Positions 22,766 to 34,347 of a stretch of 64,000 nucleotides of DNA are shown piece after piece. The translations under genes and the position numbers were made by a program. The first letter of the stretch is position 1. Each line of letters opens with the position of its first letter. Source of the DNA: Cavenderia fasciculata (Eukaryota > Evosea > Eumycetozoa > Acytosteliales > Cavenderiaceae); NCBI RefSeq assembly GCF_000203815.1, contig NW_004457624.1, forward strand, positions 1,612,001-1,676,000. The letters are read 5' to 3'. A model generated the notes under the pieces. The model ran no database searches and was not told where the DNA came from. It saw only the letters and a list, made by a program, of their open reading frames with translations.

Positions 22766-25121
22766 TGGATAACAACAGCAATAATAATAATAATAATAAT
22801 AAATCGAATGAACAACCATTTCAAATGGAAAAATTTAATTCAAATTTTGGATTTCATGATGGCTCGCCCACTGGTCTCAATGATTATTTTAGTAAGCCAA
22901 TGATCAATCAACCCCCTCAAATTCAACAACATCATCAACCTCCGTCCAATTTACCATACCATCATCATTTGGCAAAACAACAGCAGCAACAACAGCAACA
23001 GCAACAACAACAACAACAACACCATCACCAACCAGTCCAAATTAAACTTGAAACCCAACAGCAACAGCAACAACAATCACCATTACCACCACAACCACAA
23101 CAAGCCAAACAACCACCCATACCTCAACATCCATTACATTTCCAAAACCAACAACAACAGTCTCCACAACCACAACAACATAATAACCAATTAAACCTAT
23201 TATTTCAACATCATCAAATGGGACAACCACAACCACCTCAACCACCTCAACCACAACAACAACAACAACAACCAATATTATCTCAAAACAATACACCAAT
23301 AATGAATTCTCCATTTATTAATCAAACATTTCCAACACCAAACAATCAAAATAATAATAATAATGTAGGATATCAACAACCGACCATCAATTCACCCCTT
23401 CACACCTTTTCGCCCAAACCACAACTCGCCAACTCACCATCAATAACCAAACAAGGCTCACTAAATCAACTCCCAATCCAAAATATTCAATCACCATCCA
23501 CCAACCCAAGCTTTATGCAACCACAATTTTCTTCTTCACTTCTAAACATGCATTCTTCAAATGGAATGCCCTCTTCTCCCATCTCATCTCCTTCACCATT
23601 ATGTTCTTCGTCAACAACTACTCCAATAGCATTTTCAAATCCAATAATGAATCCGAATAATAATAATAATACTAACAATCCAAACACACTATCGTCAATT
23701 AGTGGTAACCCATTAACCCAATCACCTTTGCATCCGCCTTTGAATCCACTTGGAAGTCCGTCGTCCCTATCATCAACGACAACTACCAGTACTAGTACCG
23801 CAACGACCTCATCACCGACCATAAAGCATACTCCATCTGCTGCAAATAAAGAGGATACTGATAGTTCTAGTCACAGTCAAGAAGAGGGTGGTGCATCACT
23901 CAAGGAAAAGGAAGATGTTGCCAGAATAGCATACAAAACTTGGTTTGTTCCAAAACCAGGCAATAAAGAGGTCAAAGATAGATGGTGGGCTATTTATTAT
24001 AATAAAATTAGTCCAAAATATCATCTAAGAGATAATCATTTGGTAAGTAAAAGAAATTTAAAAAAATATTAACCGTTCTAATAATATTATTTTATTTAAT
24101 ATTTTAGGGAAGAAAAATTAATCAATGGATTGAAGAAGATATGAAAGAAATCCTTCCAAGCTCACAAGTTAAACAAGAGGATGATTCTGGGTCATCATCA
24201 TCAGATAAAAAAAGAAAAGCCAATTCTTCGAAAGAGGGTTCTTTACCAGCCTATGTAAATGTTCAATTAATTAATCCTGTTGTATGTTTTGACAATTAGA
24301 TAGCATCCACTTTAATCTTTATTAACCATCCCAACTTTTTTTTTTTTTGTAGGAAGATAAATCTTATCCATTGGCCAAATATTGTGTTGGTAATTCAGTT
24401 CATTGGTCTGAAAACCAATTGGATCAACTGGTCCAAGCATTCAAGGATAATAGGCAAAAAATAATGGACAATATAAATTCTGGTAATTCCAGAAAGAAAT
24501 CTTCTCCCTCTCCTCTACAATCTTCCAATTCATCATCATCCTTGACATCAACACAATCCTCTAATTTTAGTATTAATAGTAACAGTAATAATAATAGTAG
24601 TAACAACAATAATAGTAGTAATAGTAGTAGTAGTACTAGTAGTAGTAGTACCAGTGGTGGGAGTTCAAGTAAAAAGTCAAGTCACAAGAGTAAAAAGGTA
24701 AAAGAAAAGGCAGACTCTACAGAAAGTGCAAGACTAGATACAAAATGTGATTGGATCAATGCTGAGATATGCCAATGCTCCGACTCTTATTGGATAAGAA
24801 TTGATCTGCCAGGTGTTGAACCAAGTGATTTTGTCATTAAAACAGACGATGTTTGTAAATTTATCATATCTGTATGTAATATAAAAATATTATTTTGATT
24901 ATTATTTCTTTATTTTTAAATTAACACTTTATCATTTCTTTCTGTAGGGGAAAAAAGTACAAGAAACATCAAGCGAGATTAAAGTATTAACTGGAAAGAG
25001 AAAGTTTGGGTCCTTTGATATTGAAGCAAACCTACCACGAAACGCAGACCTTCAAAAAACTGAACACTACTTTTATAATGGAGTATTGTCCATTAAATGT
25101 CCATTTAAACCTGGGCCATAG
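22363..25121 (+). CDS. Q/N-rich putative transcriptional regulator with HSP20-like C-terminus
   Basis: Exons 22363-24042, 24108-24281, 24353-24871 and 24948-25121, 848 residues. The first 500 residues are Gln/Asn/Pro/Ser-rich, as in dictyostelid activators. A conserved-looking core spans the exon 1/2 junction (YKTWFVPKPGNKEVKDRWWA, then WIEEDMKEILP) and continues in exon 3 (YCVGNSVHWSENQLDQLVQA). A Ser/Lys-rich linker follows, and the end (WIRIDLPGVEPSDFVIKTDD; FDIEANLPRN; YFYNGVLSIKCPF) fits the beta-sandwich of alpha-crystallin/HSP20 domains, including the final GVL motif. Too large for a simple small heat-shock protein. Of known dictyostelid factors, CudA-type nuclear regulators are the candidate I would test first, from memory only. 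All junctions are phase 0. Confidence 0.7.
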
Positions 25122-25595
25122 ACTAGATCCTAGGATTATAGTCAACATAAAAAAAACCAACAACAACAACAACAAATACCAATACAAACAACCAAACAAA
25201 ACAAACCAAAACAAAACTGTATATATTTATAAATGACCAATTATTATATATAATGTCCAATTATTATATAATAAACTATTATAAAAAAAAAAAAAACAAA
25301 TCTCGAGATGATTCTGTTCATTCCAACAAAAGACTTGAAGAAATATATACAAGACTAAACAATTATTTGAGAATAAATTATGTAAATTGTTTTATTATTA
25401 TAATATCTTTATAATATATTTAAACTAATAAACTAATGTTGTCCAACTCTAGGGTAGTGAACATGAATATAAATTTGTTAATCAAACAAATGTATACTAT
25501 ATAAGAAATACATTTATCAATTGAGTGATAAAGACTATGATGTTGATATAGTTGCGTTATTATTATTATTGTTTAATTATTTTTGATTTGAACAT
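25122..25595. other. Convergent 3' spacer
   Basis: 474 bp between the regulator and the BTB-MATH gene, which converge here. Very AT-rich, with several AATAAA-like motifs and an A15 run at about 25284-25298; nothing else seen. Confidence 0.45.
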
Positions 25596-27268
25596 TTAAC
25601 CTTCCAAAGCAATACATTCTAAAATATGTAATTGAACACAAACAGTGTCATTATCTAAAAATCCACTTGAAGAGTCATAGAGATTCTTCAACTCGATTAA
25701 ACCATTACCCCAAACACTCTTTTCATAGTTGAAGAGGACGTTGGGAGAGGATGGGTATTGCTTGGAGTTGGTTTTGTTCTTTTGATTGACCAATGCAAAG
25801 AAAAAGGTGGTGTTTCTAAGAAAGTCGTATGATTCTTTCTCCTTGACACGGACAGCCTCGAGGTAGACAGAGAAGCTGTCAGAGTGCTTGGCTTCACCGG
25901 CTGGATATGCCCACATACGCCACTTGAGACCTCTCATTTCAAATATGTTGCTGACATGCTTTTGGGTCTTGATTGATGAGAAGTTGGAGATGGTCCAGGT
26001 GACCGATGAACAGGCCTTGGAGTGATCGGCACAGATAAAACTGTGGACATCGGTGCCGGGGGAGGCTGGTGGATCGAGTTTCTTTCTAGAGACCAAACGA
26101 GTGTTGCTAACTTGGCACTCTTCCAATGGGAACATCTTGGGCTTGGACAAGTGTCTGTAGGCTTCTAAAAGGAGATGTTGTGGTACCAAGTTGAATGGCT
26201 CGACGATGGTGATCAACTCTTCATACTCCATCAATGGGAATCTGACAAGACCAAACATTTCGTTCAACAGGCTCTGGTCTTTTTTGTGTGCATCGTCAAT
26301 GTTGATTTTGATCCATTCTACCACTGCCTTGAAAATATCTACCTCTTGCATAAGGACATCTTCACTAGACAATATCTTTAATAATAACTCCTTTGGTAAT
26401 CTAGCAACTCTATTCAATTGTAAAAAGTAGGATGAATTGCTAATCGTTTGATCAAAATATAAATTGTTTAATTCTCCACATAATGTAAAATAATTTTCCT
26501 AAAAAAAAAAGAAGAAAGAGTTAGAGATTAATCCTAATCATCATATTTGTTTCTAAATTTACTTACATCAAACAAGAATGATTCCAAAACTTGACTATCC
26601 AATTGTTTGATATATTCTTTACACTTTTCCTTTCCATCTTGTAAAAGGAATTGGTCACAAACCTCAAAGATTCTGTTGAGAGAATCGTCGTGAATGACGA
26701 GATTAGAGGTATAGAGGAATTGGAGAATGTCGAAAAAGATGTGAACTGGTACGTTGGGGATGATGATTTCTTGTTGAGATGACTCTTTCATTCCATTGGT
26801 GAGAAGCAATCTAAAGAACTCTGACTTTAATGATACAATTGATTTGTGTGCGTAGATTTTTTGATACTCTTCATCATTGTCGTCTTCCCTGGAATCGGAA
26901 TCGTGCAAGTTTCCAACAATATTAATAGAAGCACCATCGACAATGAAATTGGTGGTGGCAGACAATGGTGATTCCGTAGACGATGAGGTTGGTTGTTTGT
27001 TATTGTTGATTGGCAACAAGAATGTTAAATCATGTGTTCTATTTTTCTTGAATGATGGTTGTTGATAGAGTTCATTGTCATTGTCATTGTCATTATTGTC
27101 ATAGTCGTTGCTACTGCTGATAAGAGGTGGATAAGCAGCTGATACTGAAGCAATGTTTATAGTTGATTGACAAGGAGATGATGCAGATGAAATAATTTTT
27201 GGTGAAATAGACAAAGATGTTGCGTGATGATGGTCATTACTGATGATACCTCCTTCAAAGTTTGACAT
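25596..27268 (-). CDS. BTB-BACK-MATH protein, likely Cullin-3 adaptor
   Basis: Exons 27268-26567 and 26498-25596, 534 residues. A low-complexity N-terminus is followed by a BTB/POZ domain (HDLTFLL; IYAHKSIVSLKSEFFRLLL; FFDILQFLYTSNLVIHDD), a BACK region (VARLPKELLLKILSSEDVLM; FKAVVEWIKINIDDA) and a C-terminal MATH/TRAF-like domain (SVTWTISNFSSIKTQKHVSN; WRMWAYPAGEAKHSDSFSVY). BTB-MATH proteins recruit substrates to Cullin-3 ubiquitin ligases; the BTB-BACK-MATH order here, with MATH last, is typical of amoebal members. The start at MSNFEGG is chosen because the in-frame upstream stretch is pyrimidine-rich, leader-like sequence. A possible alternative first exon lies at 27754-27700. Substrate unknown. 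Confidence 0.85.
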
Positions 27269-27699
27269 AAAATCAAAATTATTTAATATTTGCGAGAAGA
27301 AGATTTGTTTGAGTAAATAAGAAGATGAAGAAGATGAAGAAGAAGATATAGATGATAATTGGAAGAGATAGAGAGAATAGATAAAATGGAGATAAGATGC
27401 AAAAAGGGAGAAGGAGAAAGAACGAATAAAAGGAGGTGGTTGGGTGTGGTGTGAGGTGGATAAAAAATGAGTGAGAGAAAGAGAAGAGTTTAAAATTAGA
27501 AAACTGATTGTAAGAGTTTCAATCGACAGATTCATGAATTGCACTGAAATCATCATCGACGAGTGAGAAGAGGAGACTTGAAAATAAAAAATAAAAATCT
27601 CGATTGCTTTGCTGGTCGACCCAGTCTATCGTAGACTGGATCTCCTCTCTCACTTGATGATACCATTTTCATGTATGTTTTATATTTGTTTCAACATAC

Positions 27700-27754
27700 C
27701 TTTGAATAATTGGTCTTCCAATTTAATATTTTGTGGTTCCAATGATGCTACCAT
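27700..27754 (-). other. Candidate alternative first exon of the BTB-MATH gene
   Basis: ATG followed by 18 codons (MVASLEPQNIKLEDQLFK) and one extra base before a consensus GTATGT donor. It joins in phase to an acceptor at 27254-27253 inside the MSNFEGG start, giving a 447-bp intron and replacing the first five residues. The codon use and consensus donor suggest a real coding exon; whether it is the main start or an alternative cannot be decided by eye. Confidence 0.5.
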
Positions 27755-30395
27755 TTTTTAATCGATTAATTAATTAAATACTACTAAACTTTTACTGGGA
27801 GGAACTGATGATTGGATAAATATACTTTTCTAATAGATTCTAAAATATGAATATGAATGATGATGATGATGATGATAGGCTATTTTTACAAATTATTAAT
27901 ATTTAAATTACTGTACATAAAAAAAGATAAGAATATAGAAGAAGAAGAAGAAGAAGAAAAATTAATATTTGTTTTTGTGTTTTTTAATATTATAAAAAAT
28001 ATTTATGTTTTTGTTGTTGGTGATTTGATTCATTTCCCTCTTCCCTCCTTCCTCCCTTCCTTCCTTTACTTTTGTTATCTCTAATCTATCTACTGTAACA
28101 CCCCCATTTGGGAAAATAGTACGGTACTATTGTCGATATCGAGTGACTGGTTGGTTGTACTCTTTGATTATTCCAGTTGAAAAGGTCGGATTAGATGGAA
28201 TGGATGAAAAGTGATTGGTGGAGCATAAAAAACCTATACTTTTATTTGTAAAACAGCAGATCACAATTAAAGTAAAACAAATGATTTGTCTATGCCTTGA
28301 TTTGTTGATGTAGTGCTATTTTTAACATTTGCAAATGTATGTAATATGTGTTTTGGACATCGATTCGAATTTATATAAATTGTGTTTTTTGTTTGTTGAT
28401 TTGATTAATTTAAATCTACCACCCACCACACCCAACCCCAAAATTGTATATACTAATGGATTGGTTGGGTTGATTGGGAAATAAATTTGTGTTGATGATG
28501 ATGATGTATGTGGAAATGCGTCTTTGAATATGGGGTATATGAGTGTGACTGTTTTATGTTTTTTTGAGAGAAGAGACAGGGACAATATTGAACATTGATT
28601 TTAGAAAAAAAAAAAAAAAATGAAACCAATCAAAATGTAATGATTTTTTGGATTTGGGTTGAAAGATGAATTGAAACATATTGATATATTGTATTATATT
28701 ATATTAGTTTCTTCTATTTGATAATTACTTTTGTTTTTTCTGTTTTGAACTTTTAATGAAAAAGGATTGAAGACATAAAATAATTGTTGGTTGTTGATAT
28801 TGATACAAAATCTTGGCGATATATATATATGATTTTAAAAAAAAAGTACGAAATAGATATTCAAATAGTAGATAAAAATATTTATCTTAATATTACTAAA
28901 CAAGATATCTTGTTAAATTGTGTGTGTGAGAGTTATAATATTGCGTGTGAACGAATGAATGAAAAGAGTAACATGGGGCGGACGAGTTGCATTTATAGGA
29001 GCAGAAAGTATTACAGTAAAAAAAGACCCAACACCATCTCTAAAATTCATTGATAGTGATAGTATAAAAATTTTATGATCTAAAATTAGTAGGCTGGCCC
29101 ATCATCGTACGTCATTATAAAAAGGTCTTCTTCAATTCGATGCTTCCCCTTGTGCAACAACCGTCTCGTTCTCGTCAACCAGAGAATTTGTCGATATTTT
29201 CATTTTCAAGATGGAGGGCATTCCTGCCATTGATTTGACGATTTTTGTTGTTTTTTTAATAATTTAAAAAGTGGTCAAACGATTGGTCATTGTCTTTGGT
29301 TCCAAAACGATGCCGACAAATTGAATGAAATTGTTTTTTTCCCAACTGATCAATATATAAAAATTGAATGGTGAACAATGGCAAATAGGTTTAAAATATT
29401 TATCTTATTGGTGACTGACTACCAATATTATAATAGGTGACTGTCTGTCTCTCTGCATGTCCCTATGATTTTGATAATTATAACTAAACATATAATAATA
29501 ATAATAGTAGTACTGACTCTTTCCTTTGTTCTTCTTTGAAAATTCCAAAATAAACCAATTTGAATGAAATGAAAATAAGGATTGGGGGGTGAGGATATTC
29601 TTGAAACTACCTTGGAAAATATAATATAATATATAATGAAGTTGGTTGTTTGTTGGAGACAAGTCTATTATAAATACCTTTTTATCTCTTTTAAATCTAT
29701 GTGTCTTGTTTTTACAAGATATAATAATGTATTAATGTAATAATGTAGTGTGAGTGGGTGAGTACTCTCTCTCGAGAGATCTCCAATGCATAGAATCAAC
29801 TGTGCAAAAATAAATGGTTTCTACATTTTTTTTAATATTATTCCCTTGATGACAAATCATAAACAAGTTGAACAGAATAGAGCCAAACTATAAATATCTA
29901 AGGTGCTGGCTAGCTAACAATTTATCTAGCTATCACCTCCCCATTTTATTCTTTCCAATGAATTTCAATATCCATTTCTATTGGTTGTTGGAAAAAAATA
30001 AAAAAAAACAATTTTAAAGATTAGATCAATTCATATTCCAACAGTCACAGCACACAATGAAATGTATCTATCCCCTTTTACACAATTAAAGTGGTGTCGT
30101 TAACAATCGCAATGAATGAATGAAAACAAGAGAGAGAGAGAGGTAATTAATTTGAATTAATCTGAATAATTCAATCTGGTCGATGGAATCAATAGGTTGG
30201 GAAATAATAGTTTTCCATAACAATAACTTATTGGATTGGAAAAAAATGAAGATTTAGTATAGTGTTTTTTTAATAATAATAATAATAATAATAATAAATC
30301 AATGTCTATAATAATAATAATATATGTAGGAGTATATAATGATATTTTTAATTTTGCCCAAATTTATTTGTTTACACTAGAAAACTACCAATCGT
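27755..30395. other. 2.6-kb spacer without a supported gene
   Basis: The longest simple spacer of the left half. Noticed: an inverted repeat AATAGTAC-g-GTACTATT (28115-28131), a TATAAAAAGG box at 29116-29125 followed 85 bp later by an 18-codon ORF (29211-29267), a palindrome TCTCTCGAGAGA near 29771, and a 38-nt GC-richer hairpin (29901-29938). ORFs of 60-90 codons exist on both strands but are tyrosine/isoleucine-rich and lack splice context. Unannotated non-coding RNAs are possible. Confidence 0.4.
29901..29938. repeat. Imperfect 13-bp hairpin
   Basis: AGGTGCTGGCTAG pairs with CTAGCTATCACCT around a 12-nt loop: 11 Watson-Crick pairs, one G-U and one mismatch. It is clearly more GC-rich than its surroundings. 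Lies about 460 bp beyond the eL34 stop codon; possible small structured RNA or chance. Confidence 0.5.
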
Positions 30396-31162
30396 TTACT
30401 TCTTGGCGGTCTTCTTGGTGTCCTTACCAGACTTGGTTGACTTCTTGGCTGGAGCAGCAACCTTCTTAACTTCCTTTGGCTTTTCGGAGAGTTGCTTCTT
30501 GTAGACGAGCTTGGCAGTCTTTTGTTCTTCAATCAAGAAGGCACGGGTGATTCTGACACGGACACAGGTAGCGCATCTGACACCACCGTAGGCACGAGCA
30601 ACGGTACGGGCACACTTGGAAAGGTGCTTTCTTTCATGTGGCTTGGTGGCCTTGATCTGTTTTTTTGTTTAAAATAGTGGGTTGTTAGCTAAATCTCTAA
30701 TAATAATCATAATATCTCTTTCTCTTTCTCGAGAGAGATCTTTTATCTGCTGTTGTATGAATGTGATATTTACACCTTGGAGATCCTTTCCGCAGTCACC
30801 GCACTTTGGGACTACACCCTTCTTGGTGAGGTAGTGGTATACCAACTTGTGACCTATAATTTAGTTTAGAGAGATGCATGTATAGATAGATAGATATAGA
30901 GATATGGAGGTATGTGAGAGATAGATTAGTTGTCTGTTCGTGTGTTTGCCATTATGAATGATAATACCTGGGGTCTTGACACTATAATATGATAGTAGGG
31001 AGAGAGATAAGTTAGATCACATGTAATGTACGTTCAAGAGCAACAAGCATCTACCGTATCTGCTTGCTGCTCTATTTCTCTTTTCTCTTATACTTACACC
31101 TTGGTCTTGTTGGAAGCGGTGGCGTATGAGAGTCTTCTTCTGTAAGTTAAACGTTGGACCAT
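30396..31162 (-). CDS. rpl34: Ribosomal protein eL34
   Basis: Large-subunit cytosolic ribosomal protein. Exons 31162-31098, 30981-30968, 30853-30774 and 30656-30396 give 139 residues. Family hallmarks: MVQRLTYRRRLSYATASNKT at the N-terminus, VVKTPGHKLVYHYLTKKG, the zinc-ribbon-like pairs CGDCGK and CARTVARAYGGVRCATC, and a Lys/Ala-rich tail (KKSTKSGKDTKKTAKK) that makes the protein longer than the yeast form. Exon 2 is only 14 nt (codons for VKTP plus split codons), unusually small for this genome; it is required to restore the family motif. Codon use is richer in C-ending codons than in its neighbours, as expected for a highly expressed gene. A pyrimidine-rich stretch surrounds the start. 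Confidence 0.97.
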
Positions 31163-31532
31163 TTTATCTTATAGGTGGGCTGTAGGGAACAAAAGAGTAC
31201 TATTATAGGCTTCACTCGAGATGTCTCTGAGAGCGTCTGCCATCCCAACCTTCGTTCGACAAACAATTTTTGTTTTTTTTTCATCAAATTCGTTTTGCAC
31301 TAAAATTAAAAAAAAGCCCCATACATTTAATGAGGACGAGTGACGACAAGTTGATTACTCTTTAAAAATGGTATTTGATATTATTTATTTAATTAGAATA
31401 TACGTATATATTTACACCATCAAATCAACAAAAAGGTTATAATGTTATGATTAGATTTTAATCATAACCATTTACTTTGTTTGTGTATGTGTTTGATAGA
31501 AAGAGTAGTTTAGTTGGTCGGTTGTTTGTTTT

Positions 31533-31580
31533 CTAGACATTGTTATTGTTACCGTCGTCATAGTTGATATTTTCATTATT

Positions 31581-31639
<59 letters not shown>

Positions 31640-33350
31640 GATTAGTAGAATTCAATTTTGGTGATCTGGATTTAGGAGTTATTGATGAAGAGGTTGGAGG
31701 TGATGATGATGATGATGTAGAGGTAGGAGGAGATGAGGTAGGAGCAGGTTGATATTTAAATCTTGAGAATCTATTCCTTAGATGTGAATAGTTTTTAAAG
31801 AATCCAATCAATGCGTTTTTAAAACCAAATACCTCTAATATAATATACAACAGTAGTGAAATGATAATCAAAATGACAGATACCATCTGAACAATTACAA
31901 AGTTTGGATTGAATTTGTATTGTTCAAACATTGGCATGACGTAGCCAGTTGTTGCCAATGAGGTGTGGTCATAGACAATGTAATCTGATTGTTTGGCTCG
32001 TTGTCTTTCTTTGGTGACATAGTCACATAATCTATGCTCTGCTAAAAATACACAATGATCATAGAGAACTGGAAAGTTTGGTTTAAATGGTTCTGTTTTC
32101 CATTTGAAATATCTATAGATAGGGAAAGAAAGAAAAGAGAGAAAGAGATGACAAAGATTAATAAATTTAAATTTAAAAAGTAGTACATATCATTTGTTTG
32201 TACATACTCTTTATACATGTCTTCATTTGATGCAACAAGTTTTAAAAAGTTTGCCAATTGTTTTGGGGATTGGAATCGATCGGTTCGAATCATTGTGTTG
32301 TTTCCAGGTTCCCATTCATCGACATTTGGGGCACCCATATACACGGGCAATGATCCAGCTATATATGCATGATAAAGTTTCTCGCTGACATAGTCTGTAA
32401 CGTTGTTGTTTTCAAAGGCAAGAATGAATTTGTATTTCTTGAACAATTCCATCTTTGCTTGGTACCGATCGCGTACCGTGTTTCTGTTGAGTGCGTCTTT
32501 GGGTTGGTTCTGAAGACATAGGCCAAATGAATCGACCGGGATGTATTTCATCAACTCTTCCACATAGGCCGTTCGATCATCTGCTCCACCACGTTTGCAA
32601 TTACTCGCCACAAACACTGCAAAATGTTGTTCTTTAAATGGTACTTGTGGCATTGCTCTATACCCTTCTATTCCTTTTCCAGTACCCCAATCACACACAA
32701 ATGTAACAGGTACATTTGAGTTTCTCTCATTTGTCATTTTCCAATCCAAACTAGTAAATCAAATCAAAACAAAACAAATTATTAATATATATAGAACTCA
32801 TTAATCTTTTGTTTTGTTTTGTACATACTGTGATAAATAACTTTTCCTGTTTTGAATGGGAAAGTAGACAGCAGTTTCCATTGTAAATAACATATATTTT
32901 TGTCCACATTGTTTTTTAGGTGGATAGTGTGATCCACGTCTTCCAAATGGTTGTGATTCAAAGATAACAACATCGGATTGATTATACTTTTCTTGATCGG
33001 TCGTAAAGATACATTTAGATTCGTTGTATGGTTTGTCAACTGAATAACCGGCCCATGGTACCTCACCTGGGGGTCTTCCCCAACCAGCCCAATGAGCTTC
33101 ATATTCCCATACCAATACTGTTGTTGTTGCGTTTATATCTCTAAGGAGGGGATAGAAGAGTAAGTTAACCGCGACAAATCTCAGTAATCAAAACAAATTC
33201 GTCGTCGTCTTACCTTTCAGCCATAATATTAGGGGAGTCGACACATGGATGACGAGTAACATATGAATATGAACTAATTGCTAATATCAATAGATACAAT
33301 GCAAATAGTATTCCTAAGAATTTCAAAGCATTACCAAATCCCATCATCAT
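31533..33350 (-). CDS. GT10 fucosyltransferase-like Golgi membrane enzyme
   Basis: Exons 33350-33214, 33140-32829, 32750-32208 and 32112-31533, 523 residues. The N-terminal signal anchor is ALKFLGILFALYLLILAISS, typical of type II Golgi transferases. The alpha-1,3/4-fucosyltransferase signature is present: FILAFENNNVTDYVSEKLYH then AGSLPVYMGAP and EWEPGNNTMI; donor GDP-fucose is expected. Unusually, after the catalytic domain there is a second strong hydrophobic helix (FVIVQMVSVILIIISLLLYI, about residues 395-415) and a cytosol-like Ser/Pro and polyAsn tail. The polyAsn is encoded by an AAT run of about 18 codons. Acceptor glycan unknown; dictyostelids make fucosylated N-glycans and spore coat glycans. 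Divergent from the JmjC gene. Confidence 0.9.
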
Positions 33351-34347
33351 TTTAATCTCTCTATATATATATATATATTTGATTTGATCGATTTGATTTG
33401 ATCGATTGTGATCTCTAAATTCGTCGTCGTAGTCTTTTGTCGTGTTTGTTGTCGTGTAATTAACTTTTTGTGATGATCATTATCCTTACTGCTACTATCT
33501 ATCTTTATCTCTTTATTACTTTGTTGTTCTTGTTGTTGGCATGTCAATATTATTAAATGATGAATGTATACTTTATTTAGTACATAATAAAATAATTAAA
33601 ATAGTTGAAGTAAAAATAAATAGTCGTGGTTGACTTGGGTTGGTGACAAGAAGAAAGCTGTCACACACACAAAGCGAGGTTGCCATCACCCACATGCTCC
33701 CTCTTTTTAGCTGAAGCCCAATAAAAATTCCTCATTATTATTATTGTCTCTTGTCTTTCTGTGTCTGTGCTGATGATGATTCATCAAATATACCACTATA
33801 TTATTGTCTTTTGTATTTCATATTTCATATGATTTATATATATATATATATATATATATAAAGGGACAAATATAATGATGTCACTTTGTGATGGATATCA
33901 TCAAACTTCTTCTTCTTCTTCTTCTTCTTCTTATCATCTTTTTGTTGTACAAATAATAGAAGATATAGATAGAAGAGATAAAAGTTAAAGAATGAATGAA
34001 TGACGAAAGAAAGAATGAATCAAGTCTAAGCCTACGTCTGTCTGTTTGGTTAAAATAAATGGGGTGATAAAAAAAGGACTTAAGTCTTTCATGACATCAA
34101 GTCCACCACCCGCTCGCCCAAATCACCCCCCAGTTCTCTTTTAACGCTTTGCTACAAATTGAACTGAAACCTCGCCCCCCCTCATCATTATCTATTTCGT
34201 TTGTTTTTCCCATTGTGTGAGTTTAGATCGCGATTTATCCTCAATCAATTTAGACAGCTGACATCAATCAAAATTGAATCAATATCAATAGAAGATATCT
34301 ATCAATCAACCAACTATTAGTATCATTAACAAGTTTGTAAAAGAGGA
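33351..34347. promoter_or_regulatory. Divergent promoter region, fucosyltransferase / JmjC
   Basis: About 1 kb without ORFs. Contains an AT dinucleotide run (33836-33860), a CTT run at about 33907-33932, and C-rich boxes close to the JmjC start (CACCACCCGCTCGCCC near 34101 and CACCCCCC near 34125; CGCCCCCCC near 34173) that stand out from the AT background and resemble C/G-rich elements of dictyostelid developmental promoters. Confidence 0.45.

Noticed and set aside
27269-27556. In-frame N-terminal extension of the BTB-MATH protein
   Set aside because: Pyrimidine-rich, Ser/Phe/Leu-dominated sequence unlike the rest of the protein; better explained as leader or intron.
28784-29053. 89-codon plus-strand ORF in the 2.6-kb spacer
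   Set aside because: Composition (Ile, Tyr, Lys, Asn) equals that expected from random AT-rich DNA; no splice or domain signal.
32275-32300. GGTTCGAATC, like a tRNA B box
   Set aside because: It is inside the fucosyltransferase coding exon and no A box or cloverleaf can be formed around it.
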